In this document: in pieces, positions 36,281 through 44,587 of the stretch
Position numbering within the stretch: the stretch's first letter is position 1
Layout: each line of letters starts with the position of its first letter
From: Clostridium sp. Marseille-P299
Lineage (GTDB): Bacteria; Bacillota; Clostridia; Lachnospirales; Lachnospiraceae
DNA length: 64,000 bases
NCBI RefSeq assembly: GCF_900078195.1
Contig: NZ_FJVE01000007.1
Span: 2,170,001 to 2,234,000, forward strand
Reading direction: 5' to 3'
The notes under the pieces: generated by a model
Told to the model about the DNA's origin: nothing
Seen by the model: the letters and a program-made list of their open reading frames with translations, nothing else
Database searches by the model: none
Position numbers and translations under genes: made by a program

Positions 36281-36328
36281 ATGAAGTACGATTATCGTAG
36301 TAAATTTTACAGAAAGGAAAAAGATATT

Positions 36329-36658
36329 TTGATAAGCAGCGATATTATACGTGGATATAATGATACGATAATATTATATTTACTATTAGAAAAAGATTCG
36401 TATGGATATGAAATCTCAAAAAACATTCGCAGTATAACTAATGAGCAATATGTAATGAAAGAAACAACACTATATTCAGCATTTACGAGGTTAGAAAAGA
36501 ATGGTTATATAAAGTCATACTACGGAGATGAAACACAAGGTAAACGAAGAACATATTATCAAATCACCGATTTAGGAGTTTCCTATTATAAAGACAAATG
36601 TGAAGAATGGAAAATTACAAAAGAAGTTATTAATCATTTTATTAAGGAGGATATATAG
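36329..36658 (+). CDS. PadR-family transcriptional regulator
   Basis: A 110-residue PadR protein: DIIRGYNDTIILYLLLEKDS, then YGYEISKNI, a winged helix with the family's ETTLYSAFTRLEKNGYIKSY, and a C-terminal dimerisation helix. Normal starts of the family read M-[IL]-S-S-D-I-[IL]-R-G; here this corresponds to a TTG at 36329 after AGAAAGGA, 16 codons inside the longest frame. It is one base from the next gene, the classical PadR/HAAS-domain pair. Confidence 0.9.
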   Translation: MISSDIIRGYNDTIILYLLLEKDSYGYEISKNIRSITNEQYVMKETTLYSAFTRLEKNGYIKSYYGDETQGKRRTYYQITDLGVSYYKDKCEEWKITKEVINHFIKEDI

Positions 36659-36659
36659 A

Positions 36660-37637
36660 GTGGATACAATTAAAATTTATTTAGACAATTTGTTTCGTTC
36701 TCTTCCAAACACAGAAGAACTAAAACGTCTTAAGTCCGATTTACTTGTAAATATGGAAGATAAATATCTTGAGTTAAAAGCAAATGGCAAATCAGAAAAT
36801 GAAGCAGTTGGTGTTGTTATCGCAGAGTTTGGTAACATTGATGAATTATTGCTAGAGATGGGTATTTCAAAAAATTCTACGGGTGAATCTAGTAGAATAC
36901 TTACTTTAGATGAAGCGCATGACTATATTAGTGTAAAAAAATATGTAGCTAAATTTATAGCAACTGGAGTAGCATTGATTTTATTTGGAGTATCGCTACT
37001 ATTATTTATGTATGAGTTCATAGATTCAGGGCATCTCCTACTTGGTGCTAAAAACGAAGTGAAAAATATCATCCCTATCTTACCTTTATTCATACTAATT
37101 ATAATTGCTGTCAGTTTGTTCATTTATGCAGGTATGAAAGAAGAAAGATACAAATTTATAGCAGATGGAGATTTTCAATTGGATCATACGAGCAATATTA
37201 TGCTTAAAACAGAATACGAAGATATTCTTCCGAAAAAAGCAATTAGCATCATCCTTAGTGTTGGTTTGTTCATCCTCTCTCCTCTTTATATCTTTATAGG
37301 TTCTATGATAAGTGATAGTGGATCAACTTACGGAGTCTGTTTATTGTTACTTCAAGTTGCTCTTGGTGTGGGCATTCTAATTATTGCTCAAAGTCCTTAT
37401 GAAAACTATGAAATGCTTTTAAAGCTCGAGGGATATACACCACAAGCACAAAAGCAAGGTAAATTAATTGGAGCTGTTGCTAGTATCGTCTGGCCTCTTG
37501 TTGCTGCAATCTTTTTATATACTGGCATTGTGAAGGATCTTTGGCATATTAATTGGATTATCTTTCCTATCACTGGTATAATTTTTGGTGGCTTTTGTGC
37601 TTTTTATAATGCATTAATAGAAAATAAGGCAAAATAA
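36660..37637 (+). CDS. HAAS-domain (DUF1700-like) membrane protein paired with PadR
   Basis: 325 residues. The first 70 residues form the helical HAAS/permease-prefix domain (DTIKIYLDNLFRSLPNTEEL and NEAVGVVIAEFGNIDELLLE), followed by six membrane helices. Such proteins are almost always encoded directly after a small PadR regulator, and are thought to work with it in envelope or stress signalling; the exact role is not established. The start is GTG at 36660 after AAGGAGG; the longer frame overlapping padR is rejected. Confidence 0.85.
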   Translation: MDTIKIYLDNLFRSLPNTEELKRLKSDLLVNMEDKYLELKANGKSENEAVGVVIAEFGNIDELLLEMGISKNSTGESSRILTLDEAHDYISVKKYVAKFIATGVALILFGVSLLLFMYEFIDSGHLLLGAKNEVKNIIPILPLFILIIIAVSLFIYAGMKEERYKFIADGDFQLDHTSNIMLKTEYEDILPKKAISIILSVGLFILSPLYIFIGSMISDSGSTYGVCLLLLQVALGVGILIIAQSPYENYEMLLKLEGYTPQAQKQGKLIGAVASIVWPLVAAIFLYTGIVKDLWHINWIIFPITGIIFGGFCAFYNALIENKAK

Positions 37638-37643
37638 ATAAAA

Positions 37644-37683
37644 AATGAACCGTTACCTGTCAATTAGACAGAAACGGTTCATT
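37644..37683. terminator. Bidirectional terminator between padR and hydroxyacid operons
   Basis: AATGAACCGTT (37644-37654) pairs perfectly with AACGGTTCATT (37673-37683), with an inner CTGTC/GACAG stem and A/T runs on both sides. It can end the plus-strand padR operon and the minus-strand met operon. Confidence 0.8.
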
Positions 37684-37740
37684 TTATTCTTCAGATAAAA
37701 TTACTTCATTAATTTTTAATCTGCTTCATTAATTAAAATC

Positions 37741-38901
37741 TTACTTCATTATTCTCTTAATATCGGACAAATTATCCAGAGCTTTCAAAAGTGTCTCATC
37801 CTTTTTTGCAAAATGAAAACGAATGAGATGGTTTACATCTTCTTTAAAAAAGCTAGATCCAGGTACTGCTCCAACCCCAACTTTCTTTGCCAAATCCTCG
37901 CAGAATGTTATATCACTTTTATATCCGAAATCACTGATGTCCACTAATACGTAATAGGCACCCTGAGGTTCTGTAAAACGAAGCCCTATATCCTTCAATC
38001 CATGAATGAATACATTTTTCATATGTGTATAGTGATTCTTTAACTCCTCATAGTAGTCATCCTCAAACAAAAGTCCAACTACTGCTGCCTCCATAAGTGG
38101 TGCCGCTGCCCCAACTGTAAGGAAATCGTGAACCTTTTTCACTCTTTCAATAATTTCAGGGGATGCAATTACATATCCAAGTCTCCAACCAGTGATCGAA
38201 TATGTCTTAGACAATGAACTACATACAATGGTACGTTCCCTCATTCCAGGAAGAGAAGCCATGTAGGTATGTTTATATGGTTCATAAATAATATGTTCAT
38301 ATACTTCATCGGTAATCACATAAGTATCATACTTTATTGCCAGATCTGCAATAATTTGTAGTTCTTCTCTTGTAAATACCTTTCCGCATGGATTGGATGG
38401 ATTACAAAGAACCAAGGCTTTTACGTCTTGTTTAAATGCATCCTCTAAAACATTTGCATCAAAGCTAAAATCAGGTGGATTAAGCGGAACATAAATTGGT
38501 TCTGCACCTGAAAGAATCGTATCCGCACCATAATTTTCATAAAATGGTGAAAATACTATAACTTTATCCCCAGGGTTTGTAACAGACATCATAGCCGCCA
38601 TCATCGCTTCCGTGCTACCACAGGTAACCACGATTTCAGAATTAGGATCCACACTCATTTTTGAAAAATGCTCATGTTTCTTTGCTAATGCTTCTCTAAA
38701 ATTTTGAGCTCCCCAAGTAATTGCATATTGATGAGGACCCTGAGCTGCGATTTCAGCTAATCTATCCGTGATAGCTTTTGGTGGATCAAAATCTGGAAAT
38801 CCTTGAGATAAATTGATTGCGCCATATTCATTAGATATGCGTGTCATTCTTCTAATTACAGAGTCTGTAAAATTGGCTGTTCTATTGCTTAAAGCTTTCA
38901 T
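37741..38901 (-). CDS. PLP-dependent aminotransferase (class I/II), last gene of the met transport operon
   Basis: 386 residues, fold type I: NLSQGFPDFDPP (about 30), CGSTEAMMAAMMS (about 100), LCNPSNPCGKVF (about 165), catalytic Lys in SSLSKTYSITGWRLG (about 232) and the C-terminal Arg in HLIRFHFAK. It resembles the PatA / methionine-aromatic (MtnE, kynurenine-type) aminotransferases that accept 2-oxo-4-methylthiobutyrate among other oxo acids. AAAGGGG precedes the ATG at 38901. Being downstream of hydroxyacid dehydrogenases and a Met-type importer, it could make the final amino acid of the pathway. Confidence 0.88.
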   Translation of the reverse strand: MKALSNRTANFTDSVIRRMTRISNEYGAINLSQGFPDFDPPKAITDRLAEIAAQGPHQYAITWGAQNFREALAKKHEHFSKMSVDPNSEIVVTCGSTEAMMAAMMSVTNPGDKVIVFSPFYENYGADTILSGAEPIYVPLNPPDFSFDANVLEDAFKQDVKALVLCNPSNPCGKVFTREELQIIADLAIKYDTYVITDEVYEHIIYEPYKHTYMASLPGMRERTIVCSSLSKTYSITGWRLGYVIASPEIIERVKKVHDFLTVGAAAPLMEAAVVGLLFEDDYYEELKNHYTHMKNVFIHGLKDIGLRFTEPQGAYYVLVDISDFGYKSDITFCEDLAKKVGVGAVPGSSFFKEDVNHLIRFHFAKKDETLLKALDNLSDIKRIMK

Positions 38902-38971
38902 TTTAACCCCTTTCGTAAATATCAATAACTTGATTTTCTTTCGTTTGTTAAGCTTCCATACATTAAAATTC

Positions 38972-40345
38972 TTATAAATTATAGCTTTTATGACTATTTA
39001 AAATCTTCTTCTGATCAAATACTTCTTTTATACCTCGCATAAGCTGTACATTCAAAGCATCTGTCTCTTCTAAAAAATATTTCTTTTTCGATAATCCTAT
39101 TCCATGTTCTCCAGAAGTAAGTCCACCTAAGCTATACGCTTTATGGTAAATCACACTAAGATTTCTATTTTTCTCTTCTTCCCATTCTTCCTGTGTACGA
39201 TTACCACGTATTACACAAAGATGAACATTTCCATCACCTGCATGTCCAAAACTTACCATCTGCATTCCAGAATCTTTTTCTAGCTCATTTACAAATTCAA
39301 TAAATTCAGCAGTTTTATTTATCGGTACAACGATATCGACAGGCTCCTGCTCCGATTCTGCCTCCACTGCTTTTACAAGCACACCTCTTAACTTCCATAC
39401 ATCTTCCAGCAATTTTCTATCATTTAGAATAATAAAATCTAGAGCCTGTTTCTTAAGTACAACTTCTTTTACCCGTTGTAGGTTTGATTCAACCTCTTCT
39501 TTTCTACCATCAAAAGTAAGAATTATGTACGCCTTTGCCTCAGGATAAGGAAATTGAATCTGTAGAAAATCCTCTCCCAACTTAATTACCTTTTTCTCTA
39601 CAAATTCAATTGCAGTTGGATTAGCGCTTTCTTTAATAATTTCAAGTACACATTCAATTCCTGAATTTAAGCTACTAAAAGGAACTACTGCACTCACGGA
39701 TGTTTCAGGTTTTGGAATTAACTTTAGTATACACTTTGTTATAACAGCAAGCGTTCCCTCGGAGCCTATAATTAAATTTTTAAGAGAAAGCCCGGAACTA
39801 TCTTTGATATTCTTACTTCCAACTGTAATAATACTACCATCTGGAAGAACTGCTTCAACTCCCATAACATAATCTCTGGTTACACCGTACTTAACTGCTC
39901 TCATTCCTCCAGCATTTGTACTAATGTTTCCACCGATTGTTGCCAACTTTTCACCTGGATCTGGAGGATAAAATAATCCTTTTTCTTCAATATATCGCTG
40001 AAAATCCTGTAAAATAACACCAGCCTCCACCGTTACAGTAAACGTTTCGTAATCAAGTTCAAGTATGCGATTCATACGGGTCAAATCAAGAACAATTCCA
40101 CCATGATCAGGTACAGTAGAACCGACCAAATTGGTTCCTGCACCCCTTGGGGTAACAGGAACTTCTCTTTCATAAGCCCATTTCATAATTTCGCTTACTT
40201 CTTCTGTGGAGATTGGAAAAACTACCGCAGATGCAGTTCCTTTTAACCTACCTAATGAATCACTGAGATATTTTTCATCAATATGCTCTGTTATTATACG
40301 GTTTTTGTCTTGTATAATATCAAAAAGTTCATATATATTCTCCAT
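38972..40345 (-). CDS. FAD-linked D-2-hydroxyacid dehydrogenase (GlcD/D-LDH family)
   Basis: 457 residues with an N-terminal FAD-binding_4 (PCMH) domain, VTPRGAGTNLVGSTVPDHGG (about residues 65-84) and DPGEKLATIGGNISTNAGGM, and a C-terminal FAD-oxidase domain with the metal/substrate motif GHAGDGNVHLCV (about 390) and GEHGIGLSKK. This family oxidises D-lactate, glycolate or other D-2-hydroxy acids to 2-oxo acids. In anaerobes it often works with electron-transfer flavoproteins, but no etfAB is in the window. GGAGG precedes the ATG at 40345. Operon context suggests a hydroxy acid taken up by the linked MetNIQ-type importer. Confidence 0.9.
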   Translation of the reverse strand: MENIYELFDIIQDKNRIITEHIDEKYLSDSLGRLKGTASAVVFPISTEEVSEIMKWAYEREVPVTPRGAGTNLVGSTVPDHGGIVLDLTRMNRILELDYETFTVTVEAGVILQDFQRYIEEKGLFYPPDPGEKLATIGGNISTNAGGMRAVKYGVTRDYVMGVEAVLPDGSIITVGSKNIKDSSGLSLKNLIIGSEGTLAVITKCILKLIPKPETSVSAVVPFSSLNSGIECVLEIIKESANPTAIEFVEKKVIKLGEDFLQIQFPYPEAKAYIILTFDGRKEEVESNLQRVKEVVLKKQALDFIILNDRKLLEDVWKLRGVLVKAVEAESEQEPVDIVVPINKTAEFIEFVNELEKDSGMQMVSFGHAGDGNVHLCVIRGNRTQEEWEEEKNRNLSVIYHKAYSLGGLTSGEHGIGLSKKKYFLEETDALNVQLMRGIKEVFDQKKILNSHKSYNL

Positions 40346-40486
40346 CTTCCATTCCTCCACACTTTTAAAACAATATAGATTTAGTTATTTAAACTAAAAT
40401 CATTTGGATTGTTATTTCCAACTTAAGCTTTTCAAATTTGAATTAAGCTATTTTAATTAAAGCTCTACAAATTTAAGCTCTTCTAT

Positions 40487-41362
40487 TTATTTTGCGAGTA
40501 AATCTTGATCCCAACCCACTTTAATGAAGTATCCTCCGAATTGCTCATTAAATACTTTTTCTGTTTCCTCTGATTGAAATGCTTTAATAACTTTTTTATA
40601 TAACTCTACCTTGGACGCATCCTCAAGATCAGCACTTCTTGCTGCAATTAAATTCCAATATTTTTCTTCTGTAAGACTTGTATCTGCAAAGATAGCTTCT
40701 TCTGTCTTAAGCCCGAAATCAAGTGCATAATTTCCATTAACAATTCCTGCCGTTACATCCTGAAGGGTTGATGGAATTGTATTCGCTGCAAGTTCTTTGA
40801 TTTCAATCTTTACATTATAAGTTTCGATGTCATCAATAGTTGGGCTAAACGCCGCATCGTCTTTTAATTTAATTAAATTAGCTGCCTCTAAAACTTTTAA
40901 AGCACGACCACCATTGGTTAAGTCGTTAGGAATTGCGATTGTATCACCATCTTTAATTTCACTTAATGACTTCACCTTGTTAGAATAAAGATTTAAAGGA
41001 ATAATAAAGGAATAACCAATGGACTGAATTTTGTAATCATTATTTTCAATTTCTGTATCAAGATAAATTTGATGTTGGAATGCATTTAAGTCAATCTCAC
41101 CATTGGCAAGTGCATTATTTGGTGTTACATAATCAGAAAACTGCTGTATTTTAAGATCAATACCTTCCTTTGCTAATTGTTCCTTAGCAGGTGCCCAAAT
41201 TTCTTCATACACGGAGCCAACAACTCCTAAAGTAACCGTTACATTGTCTTTTCCAGTAGCATTATCTGCTGCAGTATTATCTGCTTTTTTTCCACATGCA
41301 GTTAAACTAGTAATAAGTAATGATAGTGAAAGAACAGTTGCGATAGATTTTTTTAATTTCAT
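40487..41362 (-). CDS. metQ: MetQ/NlpA-family substrate-binding lipoprotein
   Basis: 291 residues. A lipoprotein signal ends in the lipobox LTAC-GKK (Cys at about 22). The mature part matches MetQ/NlpA: VTLGVVGSVYEEIWAPAKEQ, NALANGEIDLNAFQHQIYLD, and INIP-like IAIPNDLTNGGRALKVLEAA. Members bind L-Met, D-Met or related compounds outside the membrane and deliver them to MetI/MetN. The gene is separated from metNI by the L-hydroxyacid dehydrogenase gene, unlike the usual metNIQ order. Start at 41362 from GGAGGAG. Confidence 0.92.
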   Translation of the reverse strand: MKLKKSIATVLSLSLLITSLTACGKKADNTAADNATGKDNVTVTLGVVGSVYEEIWAPAKEQLAKEGIDLKIQQFSDYVTPNNALANGEIDLNAFQHQIYLDTEIENNDYKIQSIGYSFIIPLNLYSNKVKSLSEIKDGDTIAIPNDLTNGGRALKVLEAANLIKLKDDAAFSPTIDDIETYNVKIEIKELAANTIPSTLQDVTAGIVNGNYALDFGLKTEEAIFADTSLTEEKYWNLIAARSADLEDASKVELYKKVIKAFQSEETEKVFNEQFGGYFIKVGWDQDLLAK

Positions 41363-41510
41363 AAATTTCTCCTCCAAATTTTATATTATAGTTTTATGAT
41401 TTGCCTTACATAAGATTTTTTTAGTCTTATTGGCGATTTACCAAAAACTATAAAATTATGTACTTATGTCATGCTCACCATGATAGTACTATGTCTAAAG
41501 CCCATTACTA

Positions 41511-42470
41511 TTATAAAGTTAATGCTAGCTCATAGTTTTCCTTCATTGTCTTACAAGAATCGTTAAATAGTTTTTCTTCTTCTTTTGTTAAATGCAATTC
41601 AATAATATCCTCCACCCCTTGAATACCAAGAACCGCTGGAACACTTGCATAAACATCATGCTGACCGTATTCACCATTTAAAAGAACAGAGACTGGAAGT
41701 ACCCTTTTTTCATTTCCAAGGATTGCTCTTGAAACTTCCGCAATTGCTGCACCAATTCCGAATTCGGTCGAACCTTTACCGCCTAAGATATGCCATCCTC
41801 CCGCTTTTCCTTCAGCAGCGATTGCTGCCAAATCAAGTTTTCCGTAAGTTTCTGGATTTTCTTTCATTAATTCATAAATAGGCTTTCCAGCAATTGTAAC
41901 GTTAGACCATGGAACCATCTGGCTTTCACCATGCTCTCCTAATGCATAAGCATAAATTGATTTCTGGTCTATGTTAATTTCATCTGCGATTGCACGTCGA
42001 AGTCTTGCTGAATCAAGCGTTGTACTAGTTGAAATAATTCTTTCTGGTGGATAATTTAATTCATGTTGTATGTAATGAGTCACCACATCTGCTGGATTTG
42101 ATATATTTAATATAATCCCAGAAAATCCGGACTCCTTTATACCTTTTACTACATCTTTAATAATTGTGATTGTTTGTTTCAATGTGTCCATTCGTGTCTG
42201 ACCTTTACTTATATCAGGTAATGGTCCGGCAGCAACAACGATTAAATCTGCATCTTTAGCATCTGAATAATCTCCAGCCTTTACCAATACATGTCTTTGT
42301 AAATAAAGGGTTGCATCGTAGATATCAAGGGCTTGTGCTTGTGCTTTTTTCACATCTGTATCAATATAAACAATTTCATCTACAATTCCTTGTGAAGCTA
42401 ATGCGTATCCAGCGTGTGAACCCACATGTCCAGCTCCAATAATAATAACTTTTCTAGTATCTAAACTCAT
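41511..42470 (-). CDS. NAD-dependent L-2-hydroxyacid dehydrogenase (L-lactate/L-2-hydroxyisocaproate type)
   Basis: 319 residues of the LDH/MDH family: Rossmann VIIIGAGHVGSHAGYALA (8-25), the substrate-loop region with Arg in GQTRMDTL (about 98-105), the catalytic Asp/Arg pair STTLDSARLRR and His in GEHGESQMVPWS (about 180). The loop (AGPLPDISKGQTRMD) differs from canonical L-LDH 'QKPGETRLDL', and the overall pattern recalls the hydroxyisocaproate dehydrogenase branch, which accepts bulky 2-oxo acids. Sitting inside the Met-importer operon, it may interconvert an L-2-hydroxy acid and its 2-oxo acid. Good SD; 26 bp downstream of metI. Confidence 0.87.
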   Translation of the reverse strand: MSLDTRKVIIIGAGHVGSHAGYALASQGIVDEIVYIDTDVKKAQAQALDIYDATLYLQRHVLVKAGDYSDAKDADLIVVAAGPLPDISKGQTRMDTLKQTITIIKDVVKGIKESGFSGIILNISNPADVVTHYIQHELNYPPERIISTSTTLDSARLRRAIADEINIDQKSIYAYALGEHGESQMVPWSNVTIAGKPIYELMKENPETYGKLDLAAIAAEGKAGGWHILGGKGSTEFGIGAAIAEVSRAILGNEKRVLPVSVLLNGEYGQHDVYASVPAVLGIQGVEDIIELHLTKEEEKLFNDSCKTMKENYELALTL

Positions 42471-42495
42471 TTGATCGTCCTCCTTTTGTCATTTG

Positions 42496-43176
42496 TTAAT
42501 GTGTATTTTTTCTGGATATATAATTACCAATTAATTGAATTAAACTAACCATGATTACCAATACGATGATTGTTGCATATGTAACATCTGTCTGATTTCT
42601 GTCATGACCATAACGAACAGCGAAGTCTCCTAGGCCACCGGCTCCTACAACCCCTGCCATAGCAGTAAGACCAATCAAACTGATCATTGTTATAGAAACA
42701 GCTCTAGAAATCTGAGGTATACTTTCCTTTAAGTAAACATTTATAATAATTTCAAATTTACTATTCCCGATTGATTGTGCAGCCTCTACAAGTCCCGGTG
42801 AAACCTCAGATAGTGCACTTTCCATTTGTCTTGCAAAAAATGGCACTGTTCCAAAGATTAACGGAACGATTGCACCTTCCACTCCGATGGCTGTACCCAT
42901 GATTAATCTTGAAACTGGCATAACACCTGTAAGTAAAATAATGAACGGAATCGAACGAAATAGATTAATAACTTTATCAAAGATATGGAACACTGCTTTC
43001 TTTTCCATCAATCCGCCTTCTTTGGTTACAACTAATAAAATACCTAAAATAGCTCCAATAATGAGTGCAATCACACCTGACCAAAGAACCATTACAATGG
43101 TCTCCTGGATGCTTAAATAAAAATCTGGAAGTTTTGACATTACATTGGGAAAATATTGATTAAGCAATTCTTGCAT
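42496..43176 (-). CDS. metI: MetI-type ABC importer permease
   Basis: 226 residues, six membrane helices, with the EAA-loop typical of MetI: LVEAAQSIGNSKFEIIINVY (about 130-149). MLxxxPxF-like start and RSIPFIILL segment also match. It overlaps the end of metN by 17 bp, so the two are translationally coupled. Confidence 0.92.
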   Translation of the reverse strand: MQELLNQYFPNVMSKLPDFYLSIQETIVMVLWSGVIALIIGAILGILLVVTKEGGLMEKKAVFHIFDKVINLFRSIPFIILLTGVMPVSRLIMGTAIGVEGAIVPLIFGTVPFFARQMESALSEVSPGLVEAAQSIGNSKFEIIINVYLKESIPQISRAVSITMISLIGLTAMAGVVGAGGLGDFAVRYGHDRNQTDVTYATIIVLVIMVSLIQLIGNYISRKNTH

Positions 43177-44203
43177 CTAGGATCACCTCCACTCCTACGT
43201 CCTTACTTTTTAAATATTCCAGTGCTGCTTCAATATCTTTTGCTTCACCGCTTAAAATAGCTACCAAACCACCCAATGGTTCAGAGTCTAATAATTCTAA
43301 ATTACTAAAAATAATATTTGCATCAATATTGAATTGCCTTGAAATTGCCGAAACCAAAGGCTCAGAAGAACTTCTAACCAAATATTTTAACTTCACAATA
43401 CATTGACCAGTCTTAATATTTGTAATCTCAGCCTTCTCATCAATAAGATTGAATATTTTTGATAAATTAGAAGTAGTATCAATAAAGTCCTTCGTTATTG
43501 TTTCCTTTGGTGAAGCGAAGATAGAAAAAACATCACCACTTTCTACAACCTTACCATTTTCCATTACAGCAACTTTATCGCAAATCTCCTTAATTACCTG
43601 CATTTCATGGGTAATCATAATTATTGTTATTCCAAGTTTTGTGTTCAATTGTTTTAAAAGCTTTAAAATTGATAGCGTTGTCTGAGGGTCTAAAGCACTT
43701 GTCGCTTCATCACACAATAAGATTTTAGGGTTATTTGCAAGTGCCCTTGCTATTGCTACCCTTTGCTTTTGACCACCACTTAGCTGAGACGGATAGACAT
43801 TTGCCTTGCTTTCTAATTCAACCAGTGCTAACAATTCCTCAACTCGCTTCTTTTTTTCTGCCTTAGTGAGTTTGCTATGTTTTAATGGATATTCTATATT
43901 CTCAAAAACAGTCCTTGAAGAAAAAAGATTAAACTGCTGAAAAATCATTCCTATACCAATTCTTGCTTTTCTAAGTTCTTTATCACTTAGGGATGTAAGT
44001 TCTACCTTATCAACAAACACCTGCCCAGAGGTAGGACGCTCTAATAAATTGATGCATCGCACTAAGGTACTCTTTCCAGCTCCACTGTATCCGATGATTC
44101 CAAATATTTCACCCTCATTAATACTTAGATTTACATCACGTACCGCCTCAACGGTTACACCTTCTGATTGAAATGTTTTGTTGACATTCCTTAATTCAAT
44201 CAT
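43160..44203 (-). CDS. metN: MetN-type ABC importer ATPase with C-terminal NIL domain
   Basis: 347 residues. Walker A GYSGAGKST (about 38-46), signature LSGGQKQR (about 140), Walker B ILLCDEATSALD (about 160), then a C-terminal NIL domain (about 265-340) which in MetN binds methionine and shuts transport off (trans-inhibition). The ATG at 44203 is used because AAAGGAG is correctly spaced to it rather than to the ATG two codons earlier. First gene of the operon metN-metI-ldh-metQ-glcD-aminotransferase. Confidence 0.93.
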   Translation of the reverse strand: MIELRNVNKTFQSEGVTVEAVRDVNLSINEGEIFGIIGYSGAGKSTLVRCINLLERPTSGQVFVDKVELTSLSDKELRKARIGIGMIFQQFNLFSSRTVFENIEYPLKHSKLTKAEKKKRVEELLALVELESKANVYPSQLSGGQKQRVAIARALANNPKILLCDEATSALDPQTTLSILKLLKQLNTKLGITIIMITHEMQVIKEICDKVAVMENGKVVESGDVFSIFASPKETITKDFIDTTSNLSKIFNLIDEKAEITNIKTGQCIVKLKYLVRSSSEPLVSAISRQFNIDANIIFSNLELLDSEPLGGLVAILSGEAKDIEAALEYLKSKDVGVEVILDARIA

Positions 44204-44320
44204 AAACATTCTCCTTTATTTCATTTAACTCTAAAATTTAATATAATTCTTATTACTTTTGTTCCATCCATATACGTTCTTATATCGAAAGAAGCATCTA
44301 TGCTTTTATCACTAATAAAC

Positions 44321-44350
44321 AAAAAATGAGTACATCTAATTATGTACTCA
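44321..44350 (-). terminator. Intrinsic terminator inside the metN leader (attenuator candidate)
   Basis: On the minus strand TGAGTACAT (44350-44342), 6-nt loop, ATGTACTCA (44335-44327), then six T. It lies about 160 nt downstream of the predicted metN promoter and about 120 nt ahead of the metN start, so it could be a conditional terminator; it could also end LysR readthrough. Confidence 0.7.
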
Positions 44351-44517
44351 CTTATACTCGTTACTATTAATTTTTATCTGGTTCTATTTCCAGTCCATAA
44401 TATACAGCAAGTAAGTAAAATAATTAATGAGAAAATCAATAGTTCTCTGTTTTCTCTATCAGCGATGAATAACACATAGCCTTAAAAAACTTTTCATATC
44501 AATTTAATATGTTTTTT

Positions 44518-44546
44518 AGTATACTCATTACTTGCTTATATGTAAA
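44518..44546 (-). promoter_or_regulatory. Predicted promoter of the metN operon
   Basis: On the minus strand -35 TTTACA (44546-44541), 17-bp spacer, -10 TATACT (44523-44518). It is placed between the LysR gene and metN and would give a leader of about 300 nt that includes the terminator at 44321-44350. I find no SAM-I (S-box), SAM-II or T-box consensus in this leader. Confidence 0.65.
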
Positions 44547-44553
44547 ATACTCA

Positions 44554-44587
44554 AAATCTATTATCAGTTATAGATAAAATCTATTAC
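44554..44587. promoter_or_regulatory. Candidate LysR-binding sites ahead of the metN promoter
   Basis: A perfect interrupted palindrome ATAGAT-AAA-ATCTAT at 44570-44584 has the T-N11-A form of LysR sites; the 11-mer AAAATCTATTA occurs twice (44554-44564 and 44577-44587). The sites overlap the 3' end of the lysR gene and lie just upstream of the metN -35 box, where an activator would bind. Confidence 0.55.

Noticed and set aside
44204..44583. SAM-I riboswitch or Met T-box upstream of metN
   Set aside because: I looked for the conserved S-box core and the T-box GGGTGG motif on the minus strand and found neither.
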